From Candidatus Zemynaea palustris (GTDB taxonomy: Bacteria; Vulcanimicrobiota; Vulcanimicrobiia; Vulcanimicrobiales; Vulcanimicrobiaceae), in the NCBI GenBank assembly GCA_003134695.1, contig PLCB01000006.1:13249-46530 (forward strand): a DNA stretch of 33,282 nt. The letters are read 5' to 3'. The notes beneath the pieces are model-generated. The model worked only from the letters and a program-made list of their open reading frames with translations. It did not search any database and was not told the DNA's origin. This document shows, in pieces, positions 33,101 through 33,282 of the stretch. The position numbers and the translations under genes are program-made. The first letter of the stretch is position 1. Each line of letters opens with the position of its first letter.

Positions 33101-33282
33101 CGACGACCGGGACGACCAGGATGAACAACGTCGAGGCCGTTCGACACACGCTGTACGAGGCGCTCAAGGCCGACCCGAAGGCGCTGATCATGGGCGAGGA
33201 CGTCGGCGCGCGCGGCAACGTTTTCTTGATCACCAAAGGCTTCTTGGACGAGTTCGGGCCCGAGCGGATCATCGACACCCCG
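33091..33282 (+). CDS. 2-oxoacid dehydrogenase E1 component, beta subunit (partial, cut by window end)
   Basis: The first 64 codons of E1-beta. MNNVEAVRHTLYEALKADP is followed by IMGEDVGARGNVFLITKG and FGPERIIDTP, the conserved N-terminal region of the transketolase-like beta subunit. It starts at ATG 33091, ten bases before the end of E1-alpha, with AAGGGA at 33075-33080 as likely ribosome-binding site. Together with E1-alpha it forms the heterotetrameric E1. The E2 and E3 genes would be expected beyond the window. The usual Gly-Gly in GGVF is Gly-Asn here. Confidence 0.93.
   Translation, partial: MAVATTGTTRMNNVEAVRHTLYEALKADPKALIMGEDVGARGNVFLITKGFLDEFGPERIIDTP

Overview
The window is a GC-rich, gene-dense bacterial chromosome segment of about 33 kb with nearly every base in a gene and no intergenic gap above about 165 bases. 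A lipobox-bearing binding protein, an RND pump and an ETF:quinone oxidoreductase point to an aerobic or respiring bacterium with a Gram-negative-type envelope. The gene mix resembles uncultured, high-GC, deep-branching phyla such as Candidatus Eremiobacterota (WPS-2). That placement is an impression, not a measurement. I see no phage, transposase, CRISPR array, tRNA or rRNA.

Layout. 1-4354 (+): tail of an unknown gene, an EF-G-like GTPase, a peptide/oligopeptide-type ABC binding lipoprotein and pyrE, packed with overlaps. 4376-5869: an RNase Z-like metallo-hydrolase (-) diverging from a small methyltransferase (+). 5892-8716 (-): ETF:quinone oxidoreductase, thiS and thiG, with a 130-base palindrome-rich element between thiS and thiG. 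8800-10074 (+): a LarA-type nickel-pincer racemase. 10047-16937 (-): the glycolate/D-lactate oxidase operon glcD-glcE-glcF with 4-base start/stop overlaps, followed by a PAS-PAS-GGDEF-EAL protein and an M14-family zinc carboxypeptidase/deacylase. 17000-20233: a LOG-like protein, a DUF5069 protein, an FAD/NAD oxidoreductase and two small helical proteins. 20208-24494 (-): glutamate synthase large subunit without gltD nearby. 24608-27441 (+): an unusual PDZ / multi-TM / GAF membrane sensor with no kinase domain, translationally coupled to a D-2-hydroxyacid dehydrogenase. 27438-31914 (-): an M20 amidohydrolase and an RND transporter. 32078-33282 (+): E1-alpha and the start of E1-beta of a 2-oxoacid dehydrogenase complex.

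How they may work together. Several genes act on 2-hydroxy or 2-oxo acids: LarA, GlcDEF, the D-2-hydroxyacid dehydrogenase and the 2-oxoacid dehydrogenase E1. Electrons can enter the quinone pool from GlcDEF and ETF-QO. The c-di-GMP enzyme beside glcDEF and the kinase-less sensor fused by a GTGA overlap to the dehydrogenase are the least expected arrangements. The most unusual non-coding signals are the structured element between thiS and thiG, a perfect 10-bp hairpin at the EF-G-like/binding-protein junction, and a short ORF resembling a leftover gene end before the RND pump. All six convergent gene pairs meet with at most 22 bases between stops, and three overlap.
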